DNA of 64,000 nt, taken from the NCBI GenBank assembly GCA_964459325.1, contig CAYWKU010000002.1, forward strand, positions 124,001 through 188,000. The letters run 5' to 3'. Position 1 is the first letter of the stretch. Each line of letters opens with the position of its first letter. Made by a program: the position numbers and the translations under genes. The notes under the pieces are model-generated. The model was not told the DNA's origin. It did not search any database and saw nothing but the letters and a program-made list of their open reading frames with translations. This DNA is from CAYWKU01 sp964459325 (lineage in GTDB: Bacteria; RBG-13-61-14; CAYWKU01). This document shows positions 16,616-24,920 of the stretch, piece after piece.

Positions 16616-17689
16616 CTAACCGGTGGTTTTAACTCTCTGTAGCCAGTCGACGAGGGATGAGACCGTATCTTTTCGGTGTTCCTCCTCCTTTGCCTGGAGG
16701 CCGGGCTCGCCTTCCCTTATTCTTATTTCGTACTTTATATCTTCCAACTGTTCTCTCAGTTGTGCAACTCTGTTGATGGCCCCTTCGTTTCCGGGCTCGG
16801 TTTCGAGGAACTCCTCGTACACCTTCACCGCCCTTTCGGTGTATCCTTCCCTGAGCATCAACTCGGTGTATGTCAGGCTTACCAACTCGGGTTTGCGCTT
16901 TCTCGCCTTCCCGATTATCGCTTCTCCTGCCGGCTTTACCTGATATTGGCCATAATCGCCCTCCGAGGGAGTGATTTCGGAGAAAAAGAGGTCCATTTCG
17001 AGGGTTATTTCGTCCTCATCCTCCTCATCCTCCTCGTCGTACCCCATCATATCCGGAGCTTTGCTGAGGCGCTGTGCCTCTTCCTCCATATCCTGCCGGG
17101 TTTCTTCGTCCTCCTCTTCGTCAAACTCTCCCGCTGATTTAGCTTCGCTTTTGCGTAGCGCCCTTCTCGCTTCCTCCAGTGCTCCGGCCAACTCGGTGCG
17201 CTCCCTTTCTTTGGTTTCGGAAACCGCGGCGGGGTCGCCGGCCTTCCGGCGTATACGCTCTTCCAGGGAGCTTATTTTTTCTACGATTTCCTCCGCGGAG
17301 GGGGTGGAGTAGTGCGCCAGCCGGTATGCGAGCAGGGCTTTTTCCAGGTTGCCCTCGTTTTCGTAGATTTCCCCGAGGGTTTTAGCGGCCACCAGGTTTT
17401 CCGGGTCGGCTTCGAAGACCATTTCGAGTTGAGTTTTGGCGGCGCCGTAATCGCCTTTTTCATAGTAGGCTCTGCCGAGCGCCACCCGGCCGCTGACGTA
17501 ATTGGGGTGTATTTCGAGGCCTTTTTCGCAGATTTCGATGGCCCGGTCTACCTGCCCGATTTTGCGGTAAGCCTCGGCCAGGGGCGCAAAGACCCTCGAG
17601 TGCGGGTCCCTCTGCCACATACTGAGGTACCGCTCGATTTCGGGAGTTATCCCCTTATCGTTTCTGGCCTCGTTATCCGACACTTCCAC
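16616..17689 (-). CDS. TPR protein
   Basis: A 357-residue protein, probably cytoplasmic. Three or four TPR units cover residues about 15-150 (SRVFAPLAEAYRKIGQVDRA, NYVSGRVALGRAYYEKGDYG). An acidic linker with runs of Glu/Asp covers about 165-240, and a C-terminal helical region (LTYTELMLREGYTERAVKVY) follows. The GTG at 17689 is four bases from an AAGGTGA ribosome-binding site; a second GTG at 17683, two codons later, has better spacing and may be the real start. It lies upstream of the roadblock gene in the same direction, with a palindrome between them. It may be a scaffold acting with the other TPR protein and the roadblock protein. Confidence 0.8.
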   Translation of the reverse strand: MEVSDNEARNDKGITPEIERYLSMWQRDPHSRVFAPLAEAYRKIGQVDRAIEICEKGLEIHPNYVSGRVALGRAYYEKGDYGAAKTQLEMVFEADPENLVAAKTLGEIYENEGNLEKALLAYRLAHYSTPSAEEIVEKISSLEERIRRKAGDPAAVSETKERERTELAGALEEARRALRKSEAKSAGEFDEEEDEETRQDMEEEAQRLSKAPDMMGYDEEDEEDEDEITLEMDLFFSEITPSEGDYGQYQVKPAGEAIIGKARKRKPELVSLTYTELMLREGYTERAVKVYEEFLETEPGNEGAINRVAQLREQLEDIKYEIRIREGEPGLQAKEEEHRKDTVSSLVDWLQRVKTTG

Positions 17690-17804
17690 CCGCTCACCTT
17701 AATTGTGGATTTTTCACAATTTTACCGGCGGGCACACCCCTTAAAACCGGCTTACCCACATTTCAATCCATTATTTAGAATATTTACAAACCCCGGTTTC
17801 GTCA

Positions 17805-17838
17805 ACAAAAGGGGCGGAGCGCCACCGCACCCCGCCCC
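17805..17838 (-). terminator. Rho-independent terminator after the pilus-lipoprotein genes
   Basis: On the minus strand, GGGGCGG (17838-17832) pairs with CCGCCCC (17817-17811), followed directly by TTTTGTTG. It lies about 35 bases after the stop of the lipoprotein gene that ends at 17872 and separates that gene from the TPR/roadblock group. Confidence 0.65.
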
Positions 17839-17871
17839 CCGGATTCTGAAATCATATCGGCAACGATAGTG

Positions 17872-19155
17872 TCAGTCCGCTGTTCCGGTGGAGCAAACCG
17901 ATTCGCCGCCTCCGCTCTTTATACATACGTAGGCCGACGCTGGTCCGGCAGTGTCGCCGGGGTTTGCATCCGACACTACGAAATTGTGATCGCATCCCTG
18001 TTTGAACGACCGGTCTCCCGTTTTTAGTTCTGCGGTGGTTGTCAGATTATCAGAAAGCTCTACAGTGAAACTTCCGGTGGATACGGGATTGTGGTTAAAA
18101 TCGCACAGGTAAGCGGTGAACCCCTGGGAGCCTCCGTCATCGATGCTCCATCCACCACGGGGAACGAGGTCGAAGTTTTTGACCCAGCAGGCATCGCCGC
18201 TTGAGGTGGCGGCCGAGGCGTTTGAACAGGTGTTACCCGCCGTTCCGAAGTCCACCGAACTCGCACTGGTCGCACACGCCTGACTGCCCTGATTTTTCCA
18301 CGCATATCCCTGCGGGTCCATAACAGCGCTGAAGGTGATATCGGCGCTAGTCCATATCAAAGTCTCTTCATCCCACTGGCCGTTCGGTCCCGTCCATGTA
18401 CCGTCGCCATTATAGTCGATAAAGATTTCACCCAAATCGTATGTAGCGTTATCGTTAGCGTCCACGTAAGGCTCGCCGATGTCGAAGACATATTCACCCG
18501 TGTCATACGTGCCGTTGTTGTTTGAATCGAGATACTGCTCTTGCCCCTGGACTACTGCGACAAGCGTTACATTCCCATCCCTCGGGTTAGGCAGATTACA
18601 AGCCCCGTTGGATGGCTTTGCGCTCGTGCCACCGTGCTGGGTGTCGTACTGGTCTCTTACTGACAATCCGGGGGCCGGAGATGGAGGCAATGTATAATCC
18701 GCCATCCAGTACTCGCCGTAAGGGTGATTGTTGCTATCATAGGGGTCTACCGAGGCCGTATCCCAAGGCGCCGGCGGGCTGGTGTCCAGAGTAGTGGAGG
18801 CCACGCCGGAAGAGTTGGTGATAATGCTACTTTGCCCCAGGGTTCCCGCTTCGCTTAACATGCGCACAGGAACTCCCCCGACGGGACTACCATATTCATC
18901 CTTCACATAAGCGGTCACGCTGGTCTGGTCCCCGTATGAATTAAGTCCCAGCAGATTATTCCGCCCGGCCACAAGACTCAAACCGTACGAATTTATGGTC
19001 TTGGTTTGAGAGGTTGTTCCCGTGGTACTCAGCTCGTCGTCGTAATCGCTTTCATCACCGCAACTTATGGAGAACGCGGCCAAGGCTATGATAAGCACGG
19101 CCGTCATACCCAGTAAGCGCCATCTCGCGATTTTTACAGGTTTTACCCGGAGCAT
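17872..19155 (-). CDS. Secreted Ig-like (Big1-type) lipoprotein with Asp/Asn-rich loops
   Basis: A 427-residue product. The start is ATG 19155, placed behind a strong AAGGAGGAAAGG ribosome-binding site. The signal peptide ends in FSISC, so it should be a lipoprotein. Residues about 50-130 look like a bacterial Ig-like domain (TSVTAYVKDEYGSPVGGVPV, then SSGVASTTLDT). Residues about 205-280 hold several DxNxNGxYDxGE-type loops (DSNNNGTYDTGEYVFD, DYNGDGTWTGPNGQWDE), likely to bind calcium. Six or more cysteines occur in the C-terminal part. Proteins of this type occur near pilus genes in Geobacter-like bacteria. It has its own sigma-54 promoter at 19225-19239. A pilus-associated or surface role is inferred. 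Confidence 0.8.
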   Translation of the reverse strand: MLRVKPVKIARWRLLGMTAVLIIALAAFSISCGDESDYDDELSTTGTTSQTKTINSYGLSLVAGRNNLLGLNSYGDQTSVTAYVKDEYGSPVGGVPVRMLSEAGTLGQSSIITNSSGVASTTLDTSPPAPWDTASVDPYDSNNHPYGEYWMADYTLPPSPAPGLSVRDQYDTQHGGTSAKPSNGACNLPNPRDGNVTLVAVVQGQEQYLDSNNNGTYDTGEYVFDIGEPYVDANDNATYDLGEIFIDYNGDGTWTGPNGQWDEETLIWTSADITFSAVMDPQGYAWKNQGSQACATSASSVDFGTAGNTCSNASAATSSGDACWVKNFDLVPRGGWSIDDGGSQGFTAYLCDFNHNPVSTGSFTVELSDNLTTTAELKTGDRSFKQGCDHNFVVSDANPGDTAGPASAYVCIKSGGGESVCSTGTAD

Positions 19156-19224
19156 ACCTTTCCTCCTTTTGTGGAGACTCCCTGCTCGTTGCCGGAAGTT
19201 TTTTTCACTTATATTCATTTTTAA

Positions 19225-19239
19225 GCAAACCGTGTGCCA
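19225..19239 (-). promoter_or_regulatory. Sigma-54 (RpoN) promoter
   Basis: The minus strand reads TGGCACACGGTTTGC. The GG of the -24 box and the GC of the -12 box are 12 bases apart, and every strongly conserved position of the TGGCAC-N5-TTGC consensus is matched. It is the only such site I found in the intergenic regions of this window. Transcription would start near 19213 and give a leader of about 58 bases to the ATG at 19155. An enhancer site for the activator was not recognised. Confidence 0.8.
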
Positions 19240-19403
19240 GTTTTCCCAGGCTTTCCTTTCCGAGGCGTTTCTTTCGTGTTTTTCCTTTCATTTCAGTCAG
19301 TTAGAAAGGATAAATCCCGTTTTGCCCGTGTCCGTAATTTTTTCCATTTTACTCTCGCGCTGTGTAAATCTTACTTAATTTCTTACCTGTTTGCACCTTA
19401 AAC

Positions 19404-19976
19404 TCATGTTTCACTATTGGTGTATGTACTGCAGCTACCGTCCTCTCGGTCAATCAAGTCATTGTCGTTGTCGTCCTCTCCATTGAAGCAGGTGCCTCCG
19501 GCCGGGACTATTGTGAGGTCGGCTTCCGCAATGTTCGAGCCTACATCGAAGCGCAGGTCCAATGTGCCGGCGAAGCCCGCCGGTATTGTCAGAATTACGT
19601 CCACCCGGCCATGGTTATCAGTAGTATAGTGCGGAAGCCACTCGCCGTCGTAACCGTTGAAATCGGGTGCTCCTTCATAGATAAAGTCGTCTATGGTGAG
19701 GTCGGTGGCGTAGTTGGACTGGGCATTCACATAGACTCCTACCCATACCCACAGGTCCATGTCGTTTAACGGCTCCCCATCGGAGTCAATCACCATAACG
19801 TGGTATACGTAACTGGCTCCGCCTCCGCCGTACGAGAGCTCCGCATTCCCTACTCCAGTTATTGTCGCTCCCTGGGAAGCTTTATACGGGGACGTGTAAT
19901 TATCATCACCGCAACCGCTCCACAAGAGGGATGCGGTGGCCAACGATATTAACGCCGTCATCAGCAGTTTTTTCAT
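19404..19976 (-). CDS. Small secreted lipoprotein downstream of pilQ
   Basis: A 190-residue protein with lipoprotein signal MKKLLMTALISLATASLLWSGC (lipobox LWSGC). The mature part is beta-rich (VYHVMVIDSDGEPLNDMDLW, RVDVILTIPAGFAGTLDLRF), resembling a single Ig-like fold. It ends in an acidic Asn/Asp loop, GEDDNDNDLIDREDGSC, with paired cysteines, like a thrombospondin type-3 calcium loop. It starts 17 bases after the pilQ stop, so it is probably the last gene of the pil operon. It shares style with the larger Ig-like lipoprotein next door. A role in pilus or secretin function is inferred. Confidence 0.75.
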   Translation of the reverse strand: MKKLLMTALISLATASLLWSGCGDDNYTSPYKASQGATITGVGNAELSYGGGGASYVYHVMVIDSDGEPLNDMDLWVWVGVYVNAQSNYATDLTIDDFIYEGAPDFNGYDGEWLPHYTTDNHGRVDVILTIPAGFAGTLDLRFDVGSNIAEADLTIVPAGGTCFNGEDDNDNDLIDREDGSCSTYTNSET

Positions 19977-19993
19977 TTTTCCCTTACCTCCGC

Positions 19994-22900
19994 TTATTCA
20001 CCTTCAACAAAGCTTGTTGAAGTATTGGCGTATTTTTTGTAGAGCTCGCCGCCGCTGACAATCCTTGGGGTCAGGAAGATGATTAACTCCCGTCTGTCAT
20101 CGGACCTTTGGTCGGTGCGGAACAACCATCCAAGGAAGGGTATTTTCCCCAGGAAGGGGACCCTGGTTTGCGACCGGTTCTTCTGCAGGGTGAAGATTCC
20201 ACCGATAACCGCAGTTTCGCCGTCCCTTATAAGTATCTGCGTGCTTGCCTCGTTTTTATTGATACCGGGGCCGGTGGCGCCGGGGACGGTCACAGGACTG
20301 TTTCGCTGGGCGCTTATCTCCATCACAATCCTGCCGTCGGCGGTAACGTGGGGAGTTACCTGGAGCTTAAGATTTGCGTCTATAAACTCCGTTTGGGTGC
20401 CCGCGGCGCTCGTGGTGGAGAAGGGGATAGCGGTACCCTGGCTGATTTCAGCCTCCTCGTTATCCAGAGTCAGGATTCGAGGACTGGAAACGACTTTCGC
20501 CTTTTCCTCCAGCTCCAGAGCTCTCAACAACAGGTCGAGGTCGGCTACGTTTGTAAGGGAGCCCAGTGTCAATCCGACGGCGTTCTGGCCCGCCCCGAGA
20601 GCGGCATCGCTGGCTCCCTGTACTCCCTGTACCAAGCCAACGCCAACGTCGGCGGTGCCGGGGAAGTTCAATCCCGTGGGGTTACCGTAGGCCGCTCCCG
20701 AGTGGTATTGAATACCCCAGTTAACTCCCAGCTCTTCCGTTATGGTGGAACGGGCTTCCACTATCCTGGTTTCTATCAACACCTGAGGTGTTTCCACATC
20801 GAGCTTCCGGACGAGGTTTTCGATTTCATTAAGATTTTCCGGAACGTCCCATATCAGGAGTGAGCTTGTTCTATCATCCACTTCGATCCGGCCCCTTCCG
20901 GGGGTAAGCATGGGCTTAAGCTTGCTGGAGACTTCCTTGGGCTCGGCGTAGCTTACGAAGAGTATTCTCATTTCGAGTGGAGCGTCGACCTTCTGGCGCT
21001 TCTGCTTTTCTTTTACTTTACGAATTTCTTCTTCGAGCTGTTGAATGGGCGCCACTCTCAGGATGTTGCCCTTTATTACGCCGCCGTAGTTGTTGGTGCG
21101 CAAAATGATGTCCAGCGCCTGGTCCCAGGGGACGGCTTCGAGCTTGAGGCTCACCGTGCCCCCCAACTGGCCCGAAACCACCAGGTTCAACCCGGCAACC
21201 TCGGCCAGAAGACTCAAGGCATCCACCACGTCGATTTTCTGATAATCCAGGTACACCAACCTTCCGGTGAAGTTTTTCTTCATGGTGCCCGAGACGCCTC
21301 CGAAGTATTCTTCTCCACCGGCTCCCATACCTTCTTCGGTAATTTCCCCTTCTTTAATCTCCTCTTCTTCACCCGGCCCGGCGGCGTATTCCGCCCTTTC
21401 CTGCCTTGCGGCGGCCTGTCCGGTGGAAGGACTGTTCAGCTTAACCAGTATTGTGTCGCCGTCCCTGACCACTATGTACTGGGGCGTGAAGTTCAGGCTC
21501 AAGGTCACGTACACTTCGTCCGTGTCGCCGCTGGACCACTGGTAACTGGAGACCATTTTTACCGGGCTGGCGAACTCGCTGGTGTCCAGGCTTCTTTCCA
21601 GTGAAGCCGGCATGGTGGCATCCTTAATTCTCACACTTAGCAGGTTATCCCTGTCATTTTTTACCACTTCGTAACCCGCTTTGCCGGTTGTTTCGATACG
21701 GACGGTGCTTTTCTCTTCGGTATAGTCGAAATCCACAGCCGTGACCTCCACCGCCTCGTATTCGCCTTCGGCCGGAGGCTCTCCGGCGGCTGTAACGGTG
21801 GTGGGAGCCATGGGTTCGGGTTCCATCATGGCGGGGACTTCCCGGCCCGAAGGCATCTCGGGCGCCTCTCCGGGCATTTCGGGAGTGGCCTCGTCCGCTT
21901 CATCGGTGACCGTATCCATCGGCTCGGCATCCGGAGCCGCCGGCATGGGTTCCGGCGCGGCCGGAGCTTCTTCGGCGGAAGGCCCCTCCAGGGGAACCAC
22001 CGACGGTTTCTCAGGCTCCGGAGTTACCTGGTGAGCGCCTTCGCCCACGTACACCACGAGATTTTTGCCCTCTTTCTGGGTGCTGTAGGGAACCACGTCG
22101 GTCTCCAGGTCCATCACCACGCGGACCTTGTCCGGATGCTGGCCTATGCGGACCACTTTCACGTCGCCCTGCCCCACGTTCAGCCGCCGGGCGGGGTACA
22201 CGTTTGTAAGACCTGCCAGGTCGATGACTATACGGGGAGGGTCGGGCAAGGTAAAGGCGTCGAAACCGGGCACGGCTCCGTCGGTCATGATGGTCACCTT
22301 TATCACTTCCTCGGCCCTTGAGGTGGTTATATCCAACAGCTTCGAGGCAGGCGACAATTCTTGCGCGGGCAAGGCGGGCTCTTCGGTAACCGGCATTTCC
22401 GGCGCTTCGGGGGCTAACTCCTCTTCCGCGGTGGCTTCAGGAGCTTCCATCACCGGCTCGGGCTGAGGCATTTCCTCCTCGGCGGACGGCCCGACGGTAC
22501 CCGCCGGTTCGGGGGCGGGTTCGGCCGGAGCGGGAGCCGCCTCCTCCGGGCCGGTGGCCACTGTGCTTACGGAGGGTGCGCCTCCGCCTACCGAGAGCAT
22601 GACTTTTCCGTCTGCCTTATTGACTTCATAGTCCGTTTCCCGGTTCAGAGTCACCTCCACCCTGGCGGTCGGCTGGTCGGGAGACCCCACGGAGGAGATG
22701 GTAATCTCCTTTACCAGGTCTCCTTCCCCGGCGTAGGATTCGGCTACTCCCGAGCCGCGCACCGCCTGTGGAATATCCACAATGACGCGCGGCGGATTTT
22801 CCAGGAAGTATCCCAGCGGCGATGCGGGTTTCGAGGTGTCGATGGACACCGTTGCTCCCTTATCGCCGGCGGTCACGTCCACCCCCCGGATAACGTTCAT

Positions 22901-23035
22901 CTCTTCACCCTGCGGCGTTGCCGGCGCGCTTTCCGGCGCCGTTTTTTTGCCTTTACCGGCGCACGAGAGCGCCAGGGCGACAAAAAATGCCACCAGGATG
23001 ATTCTTATTGCCTTCCGCGTAGTTTTTGGCTTCAT
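19994..23035 (-). CDS. pilQ: Type IV pilus secretin PilQ
   Basis: A 1013-residue outer-membrane secretin. The N-terminus is a signal peptide (IILVAFFVALALSC) that could be lipidated, which is unusual for PilQ. Three AMIN domains follow at about 50-135, 235-325 and 430-525, separated by Pro/Glu/Ala-rich linkers. The STN domain (about 590-650, YLDYQKIDVVDALSLLAEVA), the secretin-N domain (GRIEVDDRTSSLLIWDVPEN) and the secretin core (about 750-990) complete the layout. The C-terminal signature VPFLGKIPFLGWLFRTDQ is diagnostic. It forms the gated pore through which the pilus leaves the cell, and the AMIN domains bind peptidoglycan. It is the largest gene of the pilMNOPQ operon. Confidence 0.96.
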   Translation of the reverse strand: MKPKTTRKAIRIILVAFFVALALSCAGKGKKTAPESAPATPQGEEMNVIRGVDVTAGDKGATVSIDTSKPASPLGYFLENPPRVIVDIPQAVRGSGVAESYAGEGDLVKEITISSVGSPDQPTARVEVTLNRETDYEVNKADGKVMLSVGGGAPSVSTVATGPEEAAPAPAEPAPEPAGTVGPSAEEEMPQPEPVMEAPEATAEEELAPEAPEMPVTEEPALPAQELSPASKLLDITTSRAEEVIKVTIMTDGAVPGFDAFTLPDPPRIVIDLAGLTNVYPARRLNVGQGDVKVVRIGQHPDKVRVVMDLETDVVPYSTQKEGKNLVVYVGEGAHQVTPEPEKPSVVPLEGPSAEEAPAAPEPMPAAPDAEPMDTVTDEADEATPEMPGEAPEMPSGREVPAMMEPEPMAPTTVTAAGEPPAEGEYEAVEVTAVDFDYTEEKSTVRIETTGKAGYEVVKNDRDNLLSVRIKDATMPASLERSLDTSEFASPVKMVSSYQWSSGDTDEVYVTLSLNFTPQYIVVRDGDTILVKLNSPSTGQAAARQERAEYAAGPGEEEEIKEGEITEEGMGAGGEEYFGGVSGTMKKNFTGRLVYLDYQKIDVVDALSLLAEVAGLNLVVSGQLGGTVSLKLEAVPWDQALDIILRTNNYGGVIKGNILRVAPIQQLEEEIRKVKEKQKRQKVDAPLEMRILFVSYAEPKEVSSKLKPMLTPGRGRIEVDDRTSSLLIWDVPENLNEIENLVRKLDVETPQVLIETRIVEARSTITEELGVNWGIQYHSGAAYGNPTGLNFPGTADVGVGLVQGVQGASDAALGAGQNAVGLTLGSLTNVADLDLLLRALELEEKAKVVSSPRILTLDNEEAEISQGTAIPFSTTSAAGTQTEFIDANLKLQVTPHVTADGRIVMEISAQRNSPVTVPGATGPGINKNEASTQILIRDGETAVIGGIFTLQKNRSQTRVPFLGKIPFLGWLFRTDQRSDDRRELIIFLTPRIVSGGELYKKYANTSTSFVEGE

Positions 23036-23069
23036 AACTGTTCGCCTCCCCGGTTTTAAACAGCTGTCG

Positions 23070-23615
23070 TTAGTTCTTTATGAATCGCTCGATTTCCTGG
23101 ATGCGGCCCTTCGCGTCGAGATAAGTCTCTCTCACTTTTACCCCTTCGAGGGTAATGTTAACCACTACTCCGTCGTGTATTCCTATTTTATCCCCGATGT
23201 GAACCTTGGTAGCCTTTCCGTTTGGAGTTACTATATTGGCGGTTTTTCTGCCGTGGATAATGACTCCGTTCACTTTCAACTGAGAAACGTCATAGCTTCT
23301 GACCGGAGTAAGCTCATCGATTCTTATATGCGTGAAGGGGTCCCTTTTCATTTGCCCGTCGGTCCTTTTTATCCGGTAAGAATAGACTTTTTTCTCTTCT
23401 TCCTTTTTCTCTTCGGGCTTCTGCTCTTTGGCTTCATCGGTTTTTTTCTCGGCGGCCTTTTTCCTGGCTTTGGCCAGGTCGGGGCCTGAAGGTTTCTTTT
23501 CGGTTTGCTGCTTATCTTCGCCGCCTCCGTCGGAGCAAGCCGGCAGAGAGGTCAATGATGCAGCCACCATCGCAGCCATAATCAACAGGGCTATACTTTT
23601 TATTACCTTCTTCAT
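23070..23615 (-). CDS. pilP: Type IV pilus assembly lipoprotein PilP
   Basis: A 181-residue lipoprotein (lipobox SLPAC). A Lys/Glu-rich disordered linker at about residues 25-75 would cross the periplasm. The C-terminal beta domain at about 80-180 (MKRDPFTHI, VNGVIIHGRKTANIVTPNGK, KVHIGDKIGIHDG, GVKVRETYLDAKGRIQEIE) is the PilP fold that binds the N-domains of PilQ. It joins PilQ to PilN/PilO. The gene lies between pilO (23-base gap) and pilQ (34-base gap) in the canonical order. Confidence 0.93.
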   Translation of the reverse strand: MKKVIKSIALLIMAAMVAASLTSLPACSDGGGEDKQQTEKKPSGPDLAKARKKAAEKKTDEAKEQKPEEKKEEEKKVYSYRIKRTDGQMKRDPFTHIRIDELTPVRSYDVSQLKVNGVIIHGRKTANIVTPNGKATKVHIGDKIGIHDGVVVNITLEGVKVRETYLDAKGRIQEIERFIKN

Positions 23616-23638
23616 TATCCCGGACCTCCGAATCCGCC

Positions 23639-24220
23639 TTATTGTCCGCCTGCGAACATATAAGTATGCATTTTCACGCCGGCCTTGATTCTCCTGCCCC
23701 TTTCGGTTCTTCCCTTACGGGGGTCCAAGTCCAGTGTCTGGACATTCACGATACGCTCCAGCTTGGAAACCTGGTCCATGAAAACCGCCAGGCTGTGGTA
23801 ATCGCCGACGAAGTCCACGTTGAGCTCGATTTGCTTGCATATTCCCCCGCATCCTTTGGTCTTTTTTCCGGGGTGAAATTTGGGGAAGCTGAGGTCGTTT
23901 CCCCGAGCGAGGTCGCTCAAGGTTTCAAGCAGTTCCGGTATCTTGGCTTGTCTGGGGAGCCTCTTCTCGGCCTCTCCGAGTTCTGCTTCCAACTCCTTTT
24001 GCTTCTGCTCATACTGTTCAATTTTGGCCAGCACCGCTTTGCCCTGGCTTACCTGATACTGCAAATCGGACAGTTTCTGCTCCTTCTGCTTTATCGTGGT
24101 CTGTTTTCCCTGTATGACCATGAAGTAAGCGACCACATAAATGAGTACGATGACTCCCACGACTATCAGAACCTTTTGCAGGAACGGCATTTTTTCGATG
24201 GTTTCGAGATTAACGGCCAT
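23639..24220 (-). CDS. pilO: Type IV pilus inner-membrane protein PilO
   Basis: A 193-residue protein with one transmembrane helix (about residues 16-35, VLIVVGVIVLIYVVAYFMV), a coiled coil at about 40-90 (TIKQKEQKLSDLQYQVSQG, QKQKELEAELGEAEKRLP) and a ferredoxin-like periplasmic domain. It forms heterodimers with PilN to build the alignment complex. A loop GKKTKGCGGICKQ brings two cysteines close together and may form a disulphide. The start lies four bases after the pilN stop. Confidence 0.93.
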   Translation of the reverse strand: MAVNLETIEKMPFLQKVLIVVGVIVLIYVVAYFMVIQGKQTTIKQKEQKLSDLQYQVSQGKAVLAKIEQYEQKQKELEAELGEAEKRLPRQAKIPELLETLSDLARGNDLSFPKFHPGKKTKGCGGICKQIELNVDFVGDYHSLAVFMDQVSKLERIVNVQTLDLDPRKGRTERGRRIKAGVKMHTYMFAGGQ

Positions 24221-24224
24221 GGGC

Positions 24225-24920
24225 TCACCTCCCCTCCGAGGAAGCGGTCTTTTTGCCGCTATCTTCTTCTGGGGCTTCCTCGGGTTCGGGCGCAGCGGCG
24301 GGACCGCCGATACGCGGCTTTGCGCTCAAGTCGATGTCGCAGGTTATTTTAAACTCTCTCACCTTGGCCTTGTTGTAGGTACCCTCGTCGCTGAATGCCA
24401 GGGTGACGTTGGAGAACAGGTCGCTTTTGCTCCTCAAGTTGTTCAGAAACGCCACCAGATAAGTGTTGTTTATGGCGATTCCGGAAATGACGAGTTTGTT
24501 CTGGGTAATTTTCATGGTTTTCAAAAAGAGCCGGTCGTCGAGGTACTTGTAGGTAATTTTTCCGGTTCCGGTGTGTCTTACGGGGAATCTGGTGAGAGCG
24601 TCGGTCATCTGGTCCATCAGCCAGACCGGGCCGGTGCGCTTCTTTTCGATATCCTCGATGACTTTCAGTTTTCTTTTCAGGTTTTCGTTGAGCTTTTTGA
24701 TGCTGTTGAGCTTGCTCCTGGCCTCCCTTACTTCCCGGAGTTCCTTTTCTTTCTGGGCGATATCTTTGTCCAGCTCTTCTATCTGAGAACTCAGCGAATG
24801 GGACCACAAGATTGGAAACACGCAGGAGAGCAGTATTATCACTCCCGCCGTGATTCCCTGGGTTTTCAGGGAAGTGCCCTTAACGACGGCTTTAGTCGGC
24901 AGTAGGTTTACGCGGATCAT
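24225..24920 (-). CDS. pilN: Type IV pilus inner-membrane protein PilN
   Basis: A 231-residue protein beginning MIRVNLLPTK; the conserved NLLP motif is the cytoplasmic peptide that inserts into PilM. One membrane helix (about 22-42, GITAGVIILLSCVFPILW), a coiled coil and a ferredoxin-like periplasmic domain follow. A Pro/Glu/Ala-rich tail of about 25 residues is added at the C-terminus. Its ATG overlaps the pilM stop by four bases, fitting the known PilM-PilN partnership. Confidence 0.93.
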   Translation of the reverse strand: MIRVNLLPTKAVVKGTSLKTQGITAGVIILLSCVFPILWSHSLSSQIEELDKDIAQKEKELREVREARSKLNSIKKLNENLKRKLKVIEDIEKKRTGPVWLMDQMTDALTRFPVRHTGTGKITYKYLDDRLFLKTMKITQNKLVISGIAINNTYLVAFLNNLRSKSDLFSNVTLAFSDEGTYNKAKVREFKITCDIDLSAKPRIGGPAAAPEPEEAPEEDSGKKTASSEGR

